Assembly: GCF_028369065.1 (NCBI RefSeq)
Contig: NZ_JAQNDA010000003.1
Coordinates: 62,001-126,000, forward strand
Source: Marinobacter sp. SS21
Lineage (GTDB): Bacteria; Pseudomonadota; Gammaproteobacteria; Pseudomonadales; Oleiphilaceae
Length of the DNA: 64,000 bases
Reading direction: 5' to 3'
In this document: positions 39,149 through 49,419 of the stretch, one piece after another
Layout: each line of letters begins with the position of its first letter
Position numbering within the stretch: position 1 is the stretch's first letter
Position numbers and translations under genes: made by a program
The notes under the pieces: model-generated
Told to the model about the DNA's origin: nothing
What the model saw: only the letters and a program-made list of their open reading frames with translations
Databases searched by the model: none

Positions 39149-40477
39149 ATGTCCAATCACTTTTACATCCTGCACGCTGAGTCTCAGCAACACCGTGATC
39201 GTTTTCTCACTGCGCTCTCCTGCTGGTCCGGCTTCGTTTGTTTTGGTAATCCGTTCGCGCCGGATTTCGACCCCGCCCGCCCGCCCTGGCTTGCGGCCAG
39301 GCCGACGGAGCGGTTTCTGATCCATTCCGACAACACCGAACAGCTGGTGGCACTGCAGCGGGCCAGCGAGACGCTGCCCGGGAATGCCAGATTGGCAGGC
39401 ATGTTCGATTACGAGGCGGGCTCTCTGCTGGAACCGGCGCTGCGGAAACTCGCGCCGGAATCCGGGCGGGTGGTGATTGCAGCCGGCCTCTATCTCTGGT
39501 GGTTGCAGCCGATTGCCGGCTCAGGGTGGGCATTCGAGCTTCACCTGGCGGAAGGCTGTAAAATCGAGGTGGTCGATACCCTGACGCAGTTACTCGAGGA
39601 AACGGCCGCGCCAGTCACACCCGAGCAAAGGCCCCTCGCCCTCGGATCGTTTCACGCCGACGAACAGCAAGCCCGGTTCGAGCGCAACGTCAACCGCATT
39701 CTTGACTACATTCGCAGCGGCGACTGCTATCAAGTCAATCTGTCCCAGCGTTTTCGCAGTGCCTACTCAGGCCCTCTTTGGCAAGCGTACAGCCACCTGA
39801 TAAGCCAGTTTCCAACGGGTCATGCGGCCTATCTGACCGTGGGTCCCGGTCCGGTGCTGTCGATCTCACCGGAGAGTTTTCTTGAAATCAATGGCGACCA
39901 GGTCGTGACCCAGCCCATCAAAGGCACTCGTCCCCGGGGCAGCTCCGACGAGGAAGACCGCCGGCTGGCAGCGGAACTCAGCAACAGCCTGAAGGACCGG
40001 GCTGAAAACGTGATGATCGTCGACCTGTTGCGCAATGACTTGGGCCGATTCTGCGTACCCGGCAGCATTCGGGCCGACAAGTTGATGGCTCTGGAAAGCT
40101 ACCGCAACGTCCACCACCTGGTGAGCACCGTGTCCGGACGATTGGCCCCAGGCCATCAGCCACTGGCGGCGCTGTGCCAGGCCTTTCCTGGCGGCTCGAT
40201 CACGGGTGCACCCAAGATTCGGGCCATGGAGATTATTGCGGAACTGGAACTGACCGAGCGTGGCCCCTACTGCGGTTCGGCGTTTTACCTAACCAGCGCT
40301 GGCGATTTGTACAGCAACATAGCGATCCGCACGCTGTATGGAGACGGGGAGTATCTCTACTGCCACGGTGGTGGGGGGATCGTGGCGGACTCGGATCCGG
40401 GCTCGGAATACCAGGAAACCCTGGACAAGATCGGTCCCATGATGAAGGCGCTGGAGCGGCGGTTCGGTCAGGCCTGA
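39149..40477 (+). CDS. pabB: Aminodeoxychorismate synthase component I PabB
   Basis: The chorismate-utilising enzyme makes 4-amino-4-deoxychorismate for folate. It carries the PabB-type QPIKGTRPRG (the lysine that forms a covalent intermediate), SFLEINGDQV upstream, and the C-terminal PGGSITGAPKIRAMEII. The start is the ATG at 39149 (MSNHFYILH), giving 442 residues; a GTG eight codons earlier is possible. Neither has a strong ribosome binding site. It lies convergent to thrH; the order pabB-thrH-cysH is also seen in Pseudomonas. Confidence 0.93.
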   Translation: MSNHFYILHAESQQHRDRFLTALSCWSGFVCFGNPFAPDFDPARPPWLAARPTERFLIHSDNTEQLVALQRASETLPGNARLAGMFDYEAGSLLEPALRKLAPESGRVVIAAGLYLWWLQPIAGSGWAFELHLAEGCKIEVVDTLTQLLEETAAPVTPEQRPLALGSFHADEQQARFERNVNRILDYIRSGDCYQVNLSQRFRSAYSGPLWQAYSHLISQFPTGHAAYLTVGPGPVLSISPESFLEINGDQVVTQPIKGTRPRGSSDEEDRRLAAELSNSLKDRAENVMIVDLLRNDLGRFCVPGSIRADKLMALESYRNVHHLVSTVSGRLAPGHQPLAALCQAFPGGSITGAPKIRAMEIIAELELTERGPYCGSAFYLTSAGDLYSNIAIRTLYGDGEYLYCHGGGGIVADSDPGSEYQETLDKIGPMMKALERRFGQA

Positions 40478-40522
40478 GACGAATCGCCCACGCCCGTCAT
40501 TCGGACGTGGACGCCGCGGCGA

Positions 40523-41134
40523 TCAGCTGACGCGGTTGCTCAAGCGCAGGAATGTTTCCTTCAGACTCTCGTAATCGTGCACCGCCGGGAACTGCGGGAA
40601 TTCGTCGATCACGTTTTGCGGGGCATGGAACAGAATACCCTCTTCCGCCTGGGTCAACATGGTGGTGTCGTTGTATGAATCACCGGCGGCAATGACCCGG
40701 TAGTTCAGCAGTTGGAAGGCTCGAACCGACTGGCGCTTGGGATCCCGCTGGCGAAGCAGGTAATTGGTGATGCGGCCCTCGTCGTTCACTTCCAGTTTGT
40801 GGCAAAGCAGCGCCGGATGGCCCAATTTGGCCATCAACGGCATGGCGAATTCGTAAAAGGTGTCAGACAGGATAACGACCTGAAAACGCTCCCGCAGCCA
40901 GTCGAGAAACTCCCGCGCGCCTTCGAGCGGCTCAAGCTCACCAATGACTTCCTGAATCGCCGGCAAGCCGTAGCCGTGCTCGTCCAGCAAGCGCAGGCGC
41001 TGCTTCATCAGAACGTCGTAATCTGGAATATCCCGGGTGGTTGCCTTGAGCTCCTCAATGCCGGTTTTTTCGGCGAACGCAATCCAAATTTCCGGGATCA
41101 GTACCCCTTCCAGGTCAAGGCAAGCGAGTTCCAC
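40523..41134 (-). CDS. thrH: ThrH phosphoserine/homoserine phosphatase
   Basis: The 203-residue HAD enzyme has the family motif DLEGVLIPEIW (in place of DxDxT) and GDSYNDTTM. Pseudomonas ThrH has phosphoserine phosphatase and homoserine phosphotransferase activity. The start is a GTG at 41134 with TAGGAGAAAACT upstream. It lies between pabB and cysH as in Pseudomonas. Confidence 0.93.
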   Translation of the reverse strand: MELACLDLEGVLIPEIWIAFAEKTGIEELKATTRDIPDYDVLMKQRLRLLDEHGYGLPAIQEVIGELEPLEGAREFLDWLRERFQVVILSDTFYEFAMPLMAKLGHPALLCHKLEVNDEGRITNYLLRQRDPKRQSVRAFQLLNYRVIAAGDSYNDTTMLTQAEEGILFHAPQNVIDEFPQFPAVHDYESLKETFLRLSNRVS

Positions 41135-41516
41135 AGTTTTCTCCTAGGTCTTGGAAGCCCTTAAACAACGCCGAACCGACCTTGCAAGGCTAGGCCGGAT
41201 CTACCGTTTTCCCAGGCTTCCATTGATAAAAGGCCGATTGGTCAAAAGGCCAAATGATTAAATGGCGATATCACGCCTTACTGGCTGGTCGTATGATAGA
41301 AAAAACCGCCGCCGAATGCACCGGGCAGTTTCAGGGCATAACGATATGCACCCATCTTCTTTTGGCAATGCTGCATATAATGATAGATTTGCCCAATACT
41401 TACAGCGCTTGAAGGTCCCCGCGCCCCTTTTTGGTCTTGCCCACTTTTCAGACCCAGAAGCTCCGGTCCACTTCCCCACGCTGATGACACAACCAACGAC
41501 TCCCGATTAGAGACTT
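41135..41516. other. Intergenic region thrH-cysH with a cysH promoter
   Basis: The 382-bp divergent region contains a perfect -10 hexamer TATAAT at 41376-41381 on the plus strand, about 135 bases before cysH, without a good -35, as expected for an activator-dependent promoter (CysB is encoded next door). A 10-bp palindrome CCTTGCAAGG (41180-41189) and two direct AAAAGGCC copies near 41226-41250 lie upstream. No gene is seen. Confidence 0.55.
41376..41381 (+). promoter_or_regulatory. -10 element, probable cysH promoter
   Basis: TATAAT, exact consensus; no matching -35 at 16-18 bases upstream, so activation by a regulator such as CysB is likely. Position fits a 130-base leader for cysH. Confidence 0.5.
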
Positions 41517-42239
41517 ATGACAGACATCTACACACTTCAGCAGGAACTGGCCGACGCCAGCCCGCGGGCCATTCTGAAAGCGGCGTTGGCCCGCTACGAC
41601 AACATCGCGATTTCCTTCAGTGGCGCGGAAGACGTGGCCCTTATCGAACTCGCCCACAAGCTCACCGATAATCTCAAGGTGTTCACCCTGGATACCGGTC
41701 GCCTACACCCGGAAACCTACGAATTCATTGATCGTGTACGGGAACACTACAACATTGACATCGAAGTGATGTTCCCCGACGCCGACGAGGTGGCGGACCT
41801 GGTCAGCCGTAAGGGCATGTTCAGTTTCTACCAGGATGGCCACAAAGAATGCTGTGGGATTCGCAAGGTCAATCCCCTGCGCCGCAAGCTGGCGACACTG
41901 GATGCCTGGATCACTGGCCAGCGTAAGGATCAAAGCCCTGACACCCGCAATGATGTACCAGTGGTGCAGATTGACGAAGCCTTCTCCACGTCCGACAAGA
42001 CACTGGTCAAGTTCAATCCGCTGGCACACTGGACGTCCAAAGAAGTGTGGGACTATATCCGCATGAGCGAAGCCCCGTATAACAAGCTGCACGAGCAGGG
42101 ATTTATCAGTATCGGTTGTCAGCCCTGCACCCGGCCGGTATTGCCGGGACAGCACGAGCGGGAAGGACGGTGGTGGTGGGAGGAAGCCACCAAGAAGGAG
42201 TGCGGTCTGCACTCGGACAACATCATCGCGAAAGACTGA
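41517..42239 (+). CDS. cysH: Phosphoadenylyl/adenylyl-sulfate reductase CysH
   Basis: The 240-residue enzyme reduces activated sulfate to sulfite. It has the PP-loop [10 protein letters not shown], the four-cysteine set C112-C113 (KECCGIRK) and C201-C204 (GCQPCTRP) that binds a [4Fe-4S] cluster, and the catalytic cysteine in KKECGLH (C229). The cluster cysteines mean it is the APS-reductase type of Pseudomonas and plants, not the cluster-free E. coli PAPS reductase. cysB lies convergent downstream. Confidence 0.95.
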   Translation: MTDIYTLQQELADASPRAILKAALARYDNIAISFSGAEDVALIELAHKLTDNLKVFTLDTGRLHPETYEFIDRVREHYNIDIEVMFPDADEVADLVSRKGMFSFYQDGHKECCGIRKVNPLRRKLATLDAWITGQRKDQSPDTRNDVPVVQIDEAFSTSDKTLVKFNPLAHWTSKEVWDYIRMSEAPYNKLHEQGFISIGCQPCTRPVLPGQHEREGRWWWEEATKKECGLHSDNIIAKD

Positions 42240-42251
42240 GCCGCTGGATCT

Positions 42252-42313
42252 GGCCTCCTACGGAGGCCGCTTGCTCCCCTCGCACATCTCCAGGGCAGCT
42301 CTGGGTGTGCGAG
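42252..42313. terminator. Hairpins between convergent cysH and cysB
   Basis: GGCCTCC-TAC-GGAGGCC (42252-42268) and a longer hairpin CTCGCACA (42279-42286) / TGTGCGAG (42306-42313) fill the 85-bp gap between the two stop codons. Neither has a T tract, so termination in either direction is plausible but not certain. Confidence 0.45.
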
Positions 42314-42324
42314 CGCCAGTGCTC

Positions 42325-43302
<978 letters not shown>

Positions 43303-43495
43303 CTACCCTGTCGCTCCCCTGAAAACCGACGAACTCCGTTCCATGAATGTGTCGTATCGGAACCTGCTTGGCGAAAGAATACGCATATCAATATTATTTT
43401 TCATGCCTTTTTAGAATATGTGCTTTCGTTTAGTCAGTTTAGACCATTTATAGCGAACCGGTGGCCCGGTTTCTCGCAATTTGTTCTATCAACTC

Positions 43496-43528
43496 TTGAC
43501 TTCAATAGGGTAAACCACACAATTTGTG
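43496..43528 (+). promoter_or_regulatory. Promoter upstream of the MalT-type regulator, with a dyad over the -10
   Basis: TTGACT (43496-43501), 16 bases, then CACAAT (43518-43523) resembles a sigma-70 promoter 50 bases before the regulator's ATG. The -10 is overlapped by an 11-bp odd-centred dyad, CACAATTTGTG (43518-43528), where a protein could bind. Confidence 0.45.
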
Positions 43529-43570
43529 CTGTTAACGGACTGAAAACACGTAAAGAGTGACCTGGCGCCC

Positions 43571-46258
43571 ATGTTGCTGACCACCAAATTCCTTCGACCT
43601 GCTGCCGACGTGCGCGCCGTTCATCGAACCCGGCTTTTGCGTCTTCTGGAGCCGGAGCAACCGAAACGACTGAATCTGGTGGTGGCGCCGGCCGGGTATG
43701 GCAAAACCACACTAGTCAGCCAATGGTGTGCGGGTTTGGCCGACCGGGTCGCCTGGCTCGCTCTCGATGAGCATGACGATGTGCCTCGCCGATTCTGGCA
43801 TTACGTAGCCGGTGCCATTGCCCATGACGGTGCCGAGCCAATGGCGGACGTCATCGCTCTCATTCAGACCTATCCAGACAACGAACTCGACGGCGCCGTC
43901 ACCGCGTTACTCAACACGCTGGCCCAGAGCCCTGATGCACGGATTCTGGTCCTGGATGATTTTCATGTCATCAAGGACCCGCAAATCCTCCGCCAACTGG
44001 CCTACTTTATCGATTATCTGCCGCCGCAAATTACCGTAACCGTAACCTCCCGCGTTGAGCCGGCGTTGCCGGTGCCCCGCTGGCGGGTCCGCCGCTGGGT
44101 CTGCGACATCCATCCACAACTGTTGGCCTTTTCCGAGACTGAGTGCCGAAATTTCTTTCGTCACTACATGGGGATAGCGCTAAGCGACGATGCCATTAAG
44201 CAAGTTTGGCGGGACACCGAAGGCTGGGTGGCCGCGATGCAACTGTCGGCACTGTCTGGACGGGAGATGGACCCGCAATCCAAGTCCTTGTCGTCGCCAC
44301 TGACGGTGGATGAACGCAAGATCAGTGACTATGTGCTGAGCGAAATCCTCGACCAGCAGCCCACCGATGTGGCGCGGTTCTTGATGGACACAGCCTGCCC
44401 CCCCAGGCTGTGTGCATCACTGTGCGATTCGATTCGGGTCAGCCAGGACAGCCAGCACTACCTGGAACGGTTGTTGAAGGATAACCTTTTTCTGATTCCA
44501 CTGGACTCCGATCACCACTGGTTCCGCTATCACGATCTGTTCCGGGAAGCGCTGCTGCAGAAGGCAAGACAACAGGATCCAGAGCGGGTTGAGGCGCTGC
44601 AGATCAAGGGCATCGAATGGCTGCTGGGCCACAACCACATCCAGGAGAGCATCGCCCAGTTGGTGGATCGCAAAGATTGGCCATGGCTTGCCCAAGTACT
44701 GGAACAGCATGGTAACAATCTGATTCATGCCGGCTTCCATTTGCCGGTGCTCGATTGGTTACAGAAACTGCCGACGCCCCTGATGCGTTCCAGTCCCCAG
44801 CTGATGATGCTGAGAATCTGGGGCCTGTTCTTTGCAAACCGGCTGGACCGGATCGAGCCCGAACTCACCGAACTGGAAAACGAGCTGGACCGGCGAGTGG
44901 CCGATTCCCACCCCGATGCCGAGGGCGCATTAGGGCTGGGAAGCGAAATGTCCCTGATACGCTCTTACCTGGCCCGCAGTCGCAGCGATGAAAAAAGCGC
45001 CACGGACCTGACCCAACAGGTACTGAGGGACATCGACCACACTCGCATCCCTCTCAAGTCCGTGACCTATTACGGTTTGGGGTTGGATTACTTCGGCAAG
45101 GGCGAGCTGACAGCGGCGGAAGATGCACTGCGCTCCTCCGTCCAGCACGGACAGTTCGAACGTAAACCCAGCACGGTGCTGTCCAGCGGGGGGTTACTGG
45201 CCTGGATCCAATGCAGCCGGGGCGACATCGATCAGGCGCTGGAGACCTCATCTGAAATCCGTGGCTGGGTAGACCAGCACTATTACGACCCGCAACAGCC
45301 ACGACTGATTTCCTGCTGGCAGAATAGCGTCATGGTGGAAATCTACCGGGAGCGCAATGACCAGCAATTGGCGGAAGCCTACCTGGTCCCGCTGCTGGAG
45401 CACCTGCAAAGCGGCACCGAACCCGGACAGCACGTCATCATCCAGTATGTCCGCGGCCATCTGGCCTTTAGCGAAGGTCGGTTCGAGGCAGCGATCGAAG
45501 CGCTGGACGATGCCGCCGCCACCGCTGGGCAAAGGCACTGTCACATCGTGTTTGAGCCACCCGCCAGCGGTGCATTGCTGTTGCGCTGTTACCTCGCCCT
45601 GGAGGATAGAAGCCGAGTACTGGCCTGGCTCAAACGCTGCGACGAATTACCGTCGACAAGCCCACTGCCCCGAACCCAGAACGAACTCAGTGCCGGGCGT
45701 GCCCTGGTTTATCTGGGCAAACCTGCGCTCGCCAAGCAGCGGCTGAACGCCCTGCTGACGGAAACCACGGAAACTGTGAGCGTACGACAGCATGTGGAAG
45801 CCAGATTGATCCTCGCCGCCTGCGAGTTAGCCGAAGGCGATTATGCGGGTGCTCTGGCAATCCTTAGTGAGGCCCTTACCAGAGGCGAGGCAGCGGGATT
45901 CCTGCGCCTGTTTCTTGATGAAGGCCTGCCGATCCGCCAAGCGATGCTTGAAACGGACGTGATGCACTCCCCCGGCCGTTGGACCAGCACCCTTCGTCAG
46001 CTGCTGCTGGCCTGTACTGAGCCAATGGGCACCAGTATTGCCGGCACCGGCGCCGTGGCGTTGGTGGAAGCGTTGAGTCAACGGGAACAGGAGGTTCTGC
46101 AACTGATCCATGAGGGTCTGGCCAACAAGGAGATTGCCATCAGGATGGATGTGGCAGGCGCCACCGTGAAAGCGCATATCCGTAACCTGTACGGTAAGCT
46201 TGCGGTCAGCAGCCGCACCGAAGCGCTGGCAAAAGCTCGTCAGGTCGGATTGCTGTGA
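43571..46258 (+). CDS. MalT-type LuxR transcriptional regulator (STAND ATPase)
   Basis: The 895-residue protein has an N-terminal P-loop (APAGYGKTT, 39-47) of the MalT/AcoK STAND class, a Walker B (ILVLDDFH), a long helical-repeat sensor region and a C-terminal LuxR HTH (REQEVLQLIHEGLANKEIA, about 830-895). Such proteins are ATP-dependent, ligand-triggered activators. Similar LuxR genes lie near the pabB-thrH-cysH block in Pseudomonas. There are no maltose genes here, so inducer and targets are unknown; it may control the RNA gene directly downstream or itself. No strong ribosome binding site is seen. Confidence 0.88.
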   Translation: MLLTTKFLRPAADVRAVHRTRLLRLLEPEQPKRLNLVVAPAGYGKTTLVSQWCAGLADRVAWLALDEHDDVPRRFWHYVAGAIAHDGAEPMADVIALIQTYPDNELDGAVTALLNTLAQSPDARILVLDDFHVIKDPQILRQLAYFIDYLPPQITVTVTSRVEPALPVPRWRVRRWVCDIHPQLLAFSETECRNFFRHYMGIALSDDAIKQVWRDTEGWVAAMQLSALSGREMDPQSKSLSSPLTVDERKISDYVLSEILDQQPTDVARFLMDTACPPRLCASLCDSIRVSQDSQHYLERLLKDNLFLIPLDSDHHWFRYHDLFREALLQKARQQDPERVEALQIKGIEWLLGHNHIQESIAQLVDRKDWPWLAQVLEQHGNNLIHAGFHLPVLDWLQKLPTPLMRSSPQLMMLRIWGLFFANRLDRIEPELTELENELDRRVADSHPDAEGALGLGSEMSLIRSYLARSRSDEKSATDLTQQVLRDIDHTRIPLKSVTYYGLGLDYFGKGELTAAEDALRSSVQHGQFERKPSTVLSSGGLLAWIQCSRGDIDQALETSSEIRGWVDQHYYDPQQPRLISCWQNSVMVEIYRERNDQQLAEAYLVPLLEHLQSGTEPGQHVIIQYVRGHLAFSEGRFEAAIEALDDAAATAGQRHCHIVFEPPASGALLLRCYLALEDRSRVLAWLKRCDELPSTSPLPRTQNELSAGRALVYLGKPALAKQRLNALLTETTETVSVRQHVEARLILAACELAEGDYAGALAILSEALTRGEAAGFLRLFLDEGLPIRQAMLETDVMHSPGRWTSTLRQLLLACTEPMGTSIAGTGAVALVEALSQREQEVLQLIHEGLANKEIAIRMDVAGATVKAHIRNLYGKLAVSSRTEALAKARQVGLL

Positions 46259-46262
46259 GCAA

Positions 46263-46278
46263 TGTGATTCAGGTCACA
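46263..46278 (+). promoter_or_regulatory. Perfect CRP/Vfr-type site
   Basis: TGTGA (46263-46267), six bases, TCACA (46274-46278), extended by AA and TT to AATGTGA...TCACATT. It starts four bases after the regulator's stop codon. Its centre (46270.5) lies about 38-40 bases before the start that follows the -10 TATGCT (46297-46302), close to the class II geometry at -41.5. Confidence 0.75.
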
Positions 46279-46308
46279 TTTTCTGCCTGAAAAAGCTATG
46301 CTCTACGC

Positions 46309-46488
46309 CCTTTGGACGATCCCTCTACGCCCCCTGAGCTTTTATGATCGTACTGTCGGTGAGGGTCACCTCACCCGGATTTCTGAAACTTCAGGCCTTC
46401 AGATTTCTTGTTCCGCGTTGGACAACGCGAGGGGGCCATCCACCCCCGCCTTCCTACAGTGCCACCCTTTTGGTTGGCACTTTTTTTT
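46309..46488 (+). ncRNA. Candidate small RNA, about 180 nt, CRP/Vfr-controlled
   Basis: Between the LuxR regulator and dinG, a -10 (TATGCT) behind a CRP-type site is followed by hairpins GGTGAG/CTCACC (46358-46375), CGCGTT-GGAC-AACGCG (46414-46429) and GGGGG/CCCCC (46431-46447), then an intrinsic terminator. No open frame in it is supported: the frames that cross it continue through the terminator. Neither flanking gene needs this sequence. It could instead be a long 3' end of the regulator's message, but the promoter signals argue for a separate RNA. No known RNA family is recognised. Confidence 0.55.
46458..46488 (+). terminator. Intrinsic terminator of the candidate RNA
   Basis: AGTGCCA (46458-46464) pairs with TGGCACT (46475-46481), with an extra CC/GG step inside and TTTT in the loop, followed by an uninterrupted T tract (eight T's from the end of the stem, 46481-46488) on the plus strand. 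Confidence 0.85.
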
Positions 46489-46515
46489 GCCTTCCGGCAC
46501 CAGCAACCCTGTTGG

Positions 46516-48660
46516 TTACGGCTCGATCAGGCGCCGGAATGGCGGTAAGGCATCCAGCAGGAGTCGCCCGTATCGCCGAGTCACGATCCGTCGGTCCAGA
46601 ATGGTAACCCGCCCCTGATCCTGCTCGGTGCGCAACAGCCGTCCTACCGCCTGAACCAGCTTAATGGAAGCGTCAGGCACGGTGATTTCCATAAACGGGT
46701 TCCCGCCTCGTCCCGTCACCCATTCTGCAAGACTGGCCTCGATTGGATCATCGGGCACCGAAAAGGGTAACCGGGTGATCACCACATGGCTGAGGTAGTG
46801 GCCCGGTAAATCAATGCCTTCGGCAAAACTGGCAACGCCAAACAGGACGCTGGGCTTATCGCCGTCGATTCGCTCTCGATGCAGCCGCAGTACTTCACCC
46901 TTGGCCATATCGTCCTGGGTAGTGATCAATCCGGGGTACTGCTCGGCCAACCGGTCCCGCACGGTGTGCATCTGGCGACGCGCGGTAAACAGCACCAGCG
47001 TGGCCTTGTCCGCGGCCCAGAGATCCGGAAGCCGTTTGACCAACGCCTCGGTGAAGTCATCGTCTGTCGGCAACGAGCGCATCGCGGGCACCTCGACGCT
47101 GGCCATTTCGGCGTAACGGAACGAGCTGGGCACCACCATAAATCGGCTCTGCTCCGGCAGCCCGGCCCGCGACCGCAGGCGGTCAAACTTGCCGAGGGCC
47201 GTCAGCGTGGCACTGGTGAGTACGGCCCCATAGGCCCGTGACCACAATCGGCTGTAGAGCAGATTGTCCGCCAGCACCGGACTGCTGTAGAGGGTGATAT
47301 CCTCGACGTGTTCCCAACGTTGCTTTGTCGTCCAACGAGCGACCGGCGGCGCCTTGCCCTTGCCCTCGTCGGGCTTCTCACACCAGGCAACCCACAACCG
47401 TAACTGATCTTCGGCCCGACTGTGGAAGGAGCCAATCACCGGATACCAGGCTTCCGCCGTGTCCCGATCCACGTCGCTGTCTTTCTTGTCGTCAAACGCC
47501 TTTTGCAACTCGTCCGCCAGCACCCCAAGCTGGCGCACCAGCGCGGCCGTGGCGACCTGGGCGGTAGCGGCAAGAGCAGCCACTGACGACGGCACCTCCC
47601 CTTCCGGGAAACGCCACTGGTCCTGGCGGCGGTCCTCGCTCAGTTCCCAGTCGTGACCGCGATCGACCTCGTCAAACACTTGCTGCAGCACCAGATCCAC
47701 GTCCCGCGCCGACTCACTGATCTTATCGACTGTTTTCGCCGCCAGGGTGCCTGGCGTCAGGTATGGAGGAATCTTCGCCAACGCCTGGGACAGTTGCTTC
47801 AGCCATTGCCGGGTGCCGTGCAGCGGCACCGATGCGGCAAAGTGATTCAGCGCCTTGTCCGGCAGATGGTGGGCCTCGTCGAAGATGAACAGTGCGTTTT
47901 CCGGATCGGGCAAAATGGCGCCGCCACCCAGTGCAAGATCGGCCAGCACCAGATCATGATTGGCCACCACCACGTCAGCATCTTCCACGCCTTTGCGGGC
48001 ATCGAAGAAGGCACAGCTGTCGAAGTAACTGCAATGGCGATTGGTACACTGGCGGTGGTCGGTGGTGACCTGTCGCCACACCTCATCGGGAATCTGGCTG
48101 GCCCAGTGGTCGCGGTCACCGTCCCATTCCTGGGAGCCATAGCGCGCCAGCATGTCTTCAAAAAACTCTCGGGTTCCCGGCTCCTGCTCCTTATCGTTAT
48201 CCAGCAGGAACAGGGGCATGGTTTCACTGTCGCCGGCCCCCTCATCATGGAGGCGGGCCTCAAGGCGGGACATGCACAGATAACGCCCCCGGCCTTTTGC
48301 CAGACACCAACTGAATTTGAGGTTGCTGTGAGCCTTGAGGTCGGGTAAGTCCTTGTTGACGATCTGATCCTGCAGCGCCACCGTGGCGGTGGATATGACC
48401 AGGGTTTTGCCCAGCGCACGAGCAATCGGAATGGCCGCGATCAAGTAGGCCAGAGTCTTGCCGGTACCGGTCCCGGCTTCCACCACGCAACTGGCCGGCG
48501 GCGAGGTGCGCAGGCCGTCGCTTTCGGTAATGCTACCCAGATAACGCGCAATTTCGGCAATCATCAGGCGCTGCCCGTAGCGGGCGCGAACGCCCTTGCC
48601 CTCAAGGACACTGCGGTAGGCTTGCTGTATTTCCTGCTTGACGGTTTCGGTAAGAGCCAT
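46516..48660 (-). CDS. dinG: ATP-dependent DNA helicase DinG
   Basis: The 714-residue XPD-like 5'-3' helicase has Walker A EAGTGTGKT (61-69), the four iron-sulfur cysteines C129, C205, C210 and C216, and DEAHHLP. It unwinds R-loops and recombination intermediates. It starts exactly at the gspB stop (TGATG), so it is the third gene of gspA-gspB-dinG by coupling. No LexA box was searched for or seen. Confidence 0.95.
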   Translation of the reverse strand: MALTETVKQEIQQAYRSVLEGKGVRARYGQRLMIAEIARYLGSITESDGLRTSPPASCVVEAGTGTGKTLAYLIAAIPIARALGKTLVISTATVALQDQIVNKDLPDLKAHSNLKFSWCLAKGRGRYLCMSRLEARLHDEGAGDSETMPLFLLDNDKEQEPGTREFFEDMLARYGSQEWDGDRDHWASQIPDEVWRQVTTDHRQCTNRHCSYFDSCAFFDARKGVEDADVVVANHDLVLADLALGGGAILPDPENALFIFDEAHHLPDKALNHFAASVPLHGTRQWLKQLSQALAKIPPYLTPGTLAAKTVDKISESARDVDLVLQQVFDEVDRGHDWELSEDRRQDQWRFPEGEVPSSVAALAATAQVATAALVRQLGVLADELQKAFDDKKDSDVDRDTAEAWYPVIGSFHSRAEDQLRLWVAWCEKPDEGKGKAPPVARWTTKQRWEHVEDITLYSSPVLADNLLYSRLWSRAYGAVLTSATLTALGKFDRLRSRAGLPEQSRFMVVPSSFRYAEMASVEVPAMRSLPTDDDFTEALVKRLPDLWAADKATLVLFTARRQMHTVRDRLAEQYPGLITTQDDMAKGEVLRLHRERIDGDKPSVLFGVASFAEGIDLPGHYLSHVVITRLPFSVPDDPIEASLAEWVTGRGGNPFMEITVPDASIKLVQAVGRLLRTEQDQGRVTILDRRIVTRRYGRLLLDALPPFRRLIEP

Positions 48661-49418
48661 CAGCGTGGGCTTACCCAGTCACGCACGACACCCACACGGA
48701 ACTGTCGGCCATGGAGGCTCAGCTCCACGCCTTCCTCGGTAATTCGCTCGACCCGAATCCCACTGAAGCTGTCGCCGATTCTGAGGTAGTGGTTGTTGAT
48801 CATCACCCGACGACCGGACGGATCCGAGGCGTAGATGTGGCTGTTGAAGATCAGGCTGGGCACCTGTCGCTGAAAGGATAACGGCAACTCGACCAAATGC
48901 GGCACCCGCTCACCATAGTCATAGCGATCCGACAATGGCGATTCCGCCACGGCCTCATTTCGTCGTGGCGAGGGCACAATGACCGTTGGCCGTTGGGCAA
49001 CTGCCGTTCGTTGGGGGTTGGCGGTGTCTCGACTCGGCTCGGGCGCAGGCACCGGCGAACTGACGGGCAGACTAACCCCCGCGGCAGAATTCGACACCAT
49101 TAGTGGTGGCTCCGCGTTTGTTGTCGTCTCCGCGGTCGGTGCAGGTGCTACGCTAGGCGCAGTCACTGTGGCAGGGTCCGACAACCGCTCGCCCGAAGTG
49201 GGTTGTACCGACTCAATCAGGCCTGCCGACTGTCCAGGCCAGAACACATAGGCTAGCACGGCCGCATTAAGCAGCAGCGCCAACGCAATCCAAACCGCAG
49301 CGGGTATGGATCTGGGCTGGGGGCGATGAATAAGCTGGACCTGCTGGCCAAGATCAGGCACCTGTCCTTGGCGCCGCTCGGTCTCGGACTTCCGCAGCGC
49401 ATCAAGTATGTAAGACAT
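48660..49418 (-). CDS. gspB: GspB-type type II secretion assembly protein
   Basis: The 252-residue protein begins MSYILDALRKSETERRQGQVP, the GspB/PulB signature, with one membrane span (about 40-60), a Pro/Thr/Ala linker, and a C-terminal periplasmic GspB domain (RQVPSLIFNSHIYASDPSGRRVMINN). With GspA/ExeA it helps the GspD secretin cross the peptidoglycan in Aeromonas. It follows gspA by one base and runs into dinG. Confidence 0.88.
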   Translation of the reverse strand: MSYILDALRKSETERRQGQVPDLGQQVQLIHRPQPRSIPAAVWIALALLLNAAVLAYVFWPGQSAGLIESVQPTSGERLSDPATVTAPSVAPAPTAETTTNAEPPLMVSNSAAGVSLPVSSPVPAPEPSRDTANPQRTAVAQRPTVIVPSPRRNEAVAESPLSDRYDYGERVPHLVELPLSFQRQVPSLIFNSHIYASDPSGRRVMINNHYLRIGDSFSGIRVERITEEGVELSLHGRQFRVGVVRDWVSPR

Positions 49419-49419
49419 G

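Noticed and set aside
46344-46607. Small protein in the candidate RNA region
   Set aside because: The frame runs through the terminator hairpin into dinG antisense sequence, and it lacks a ribosome binding site.
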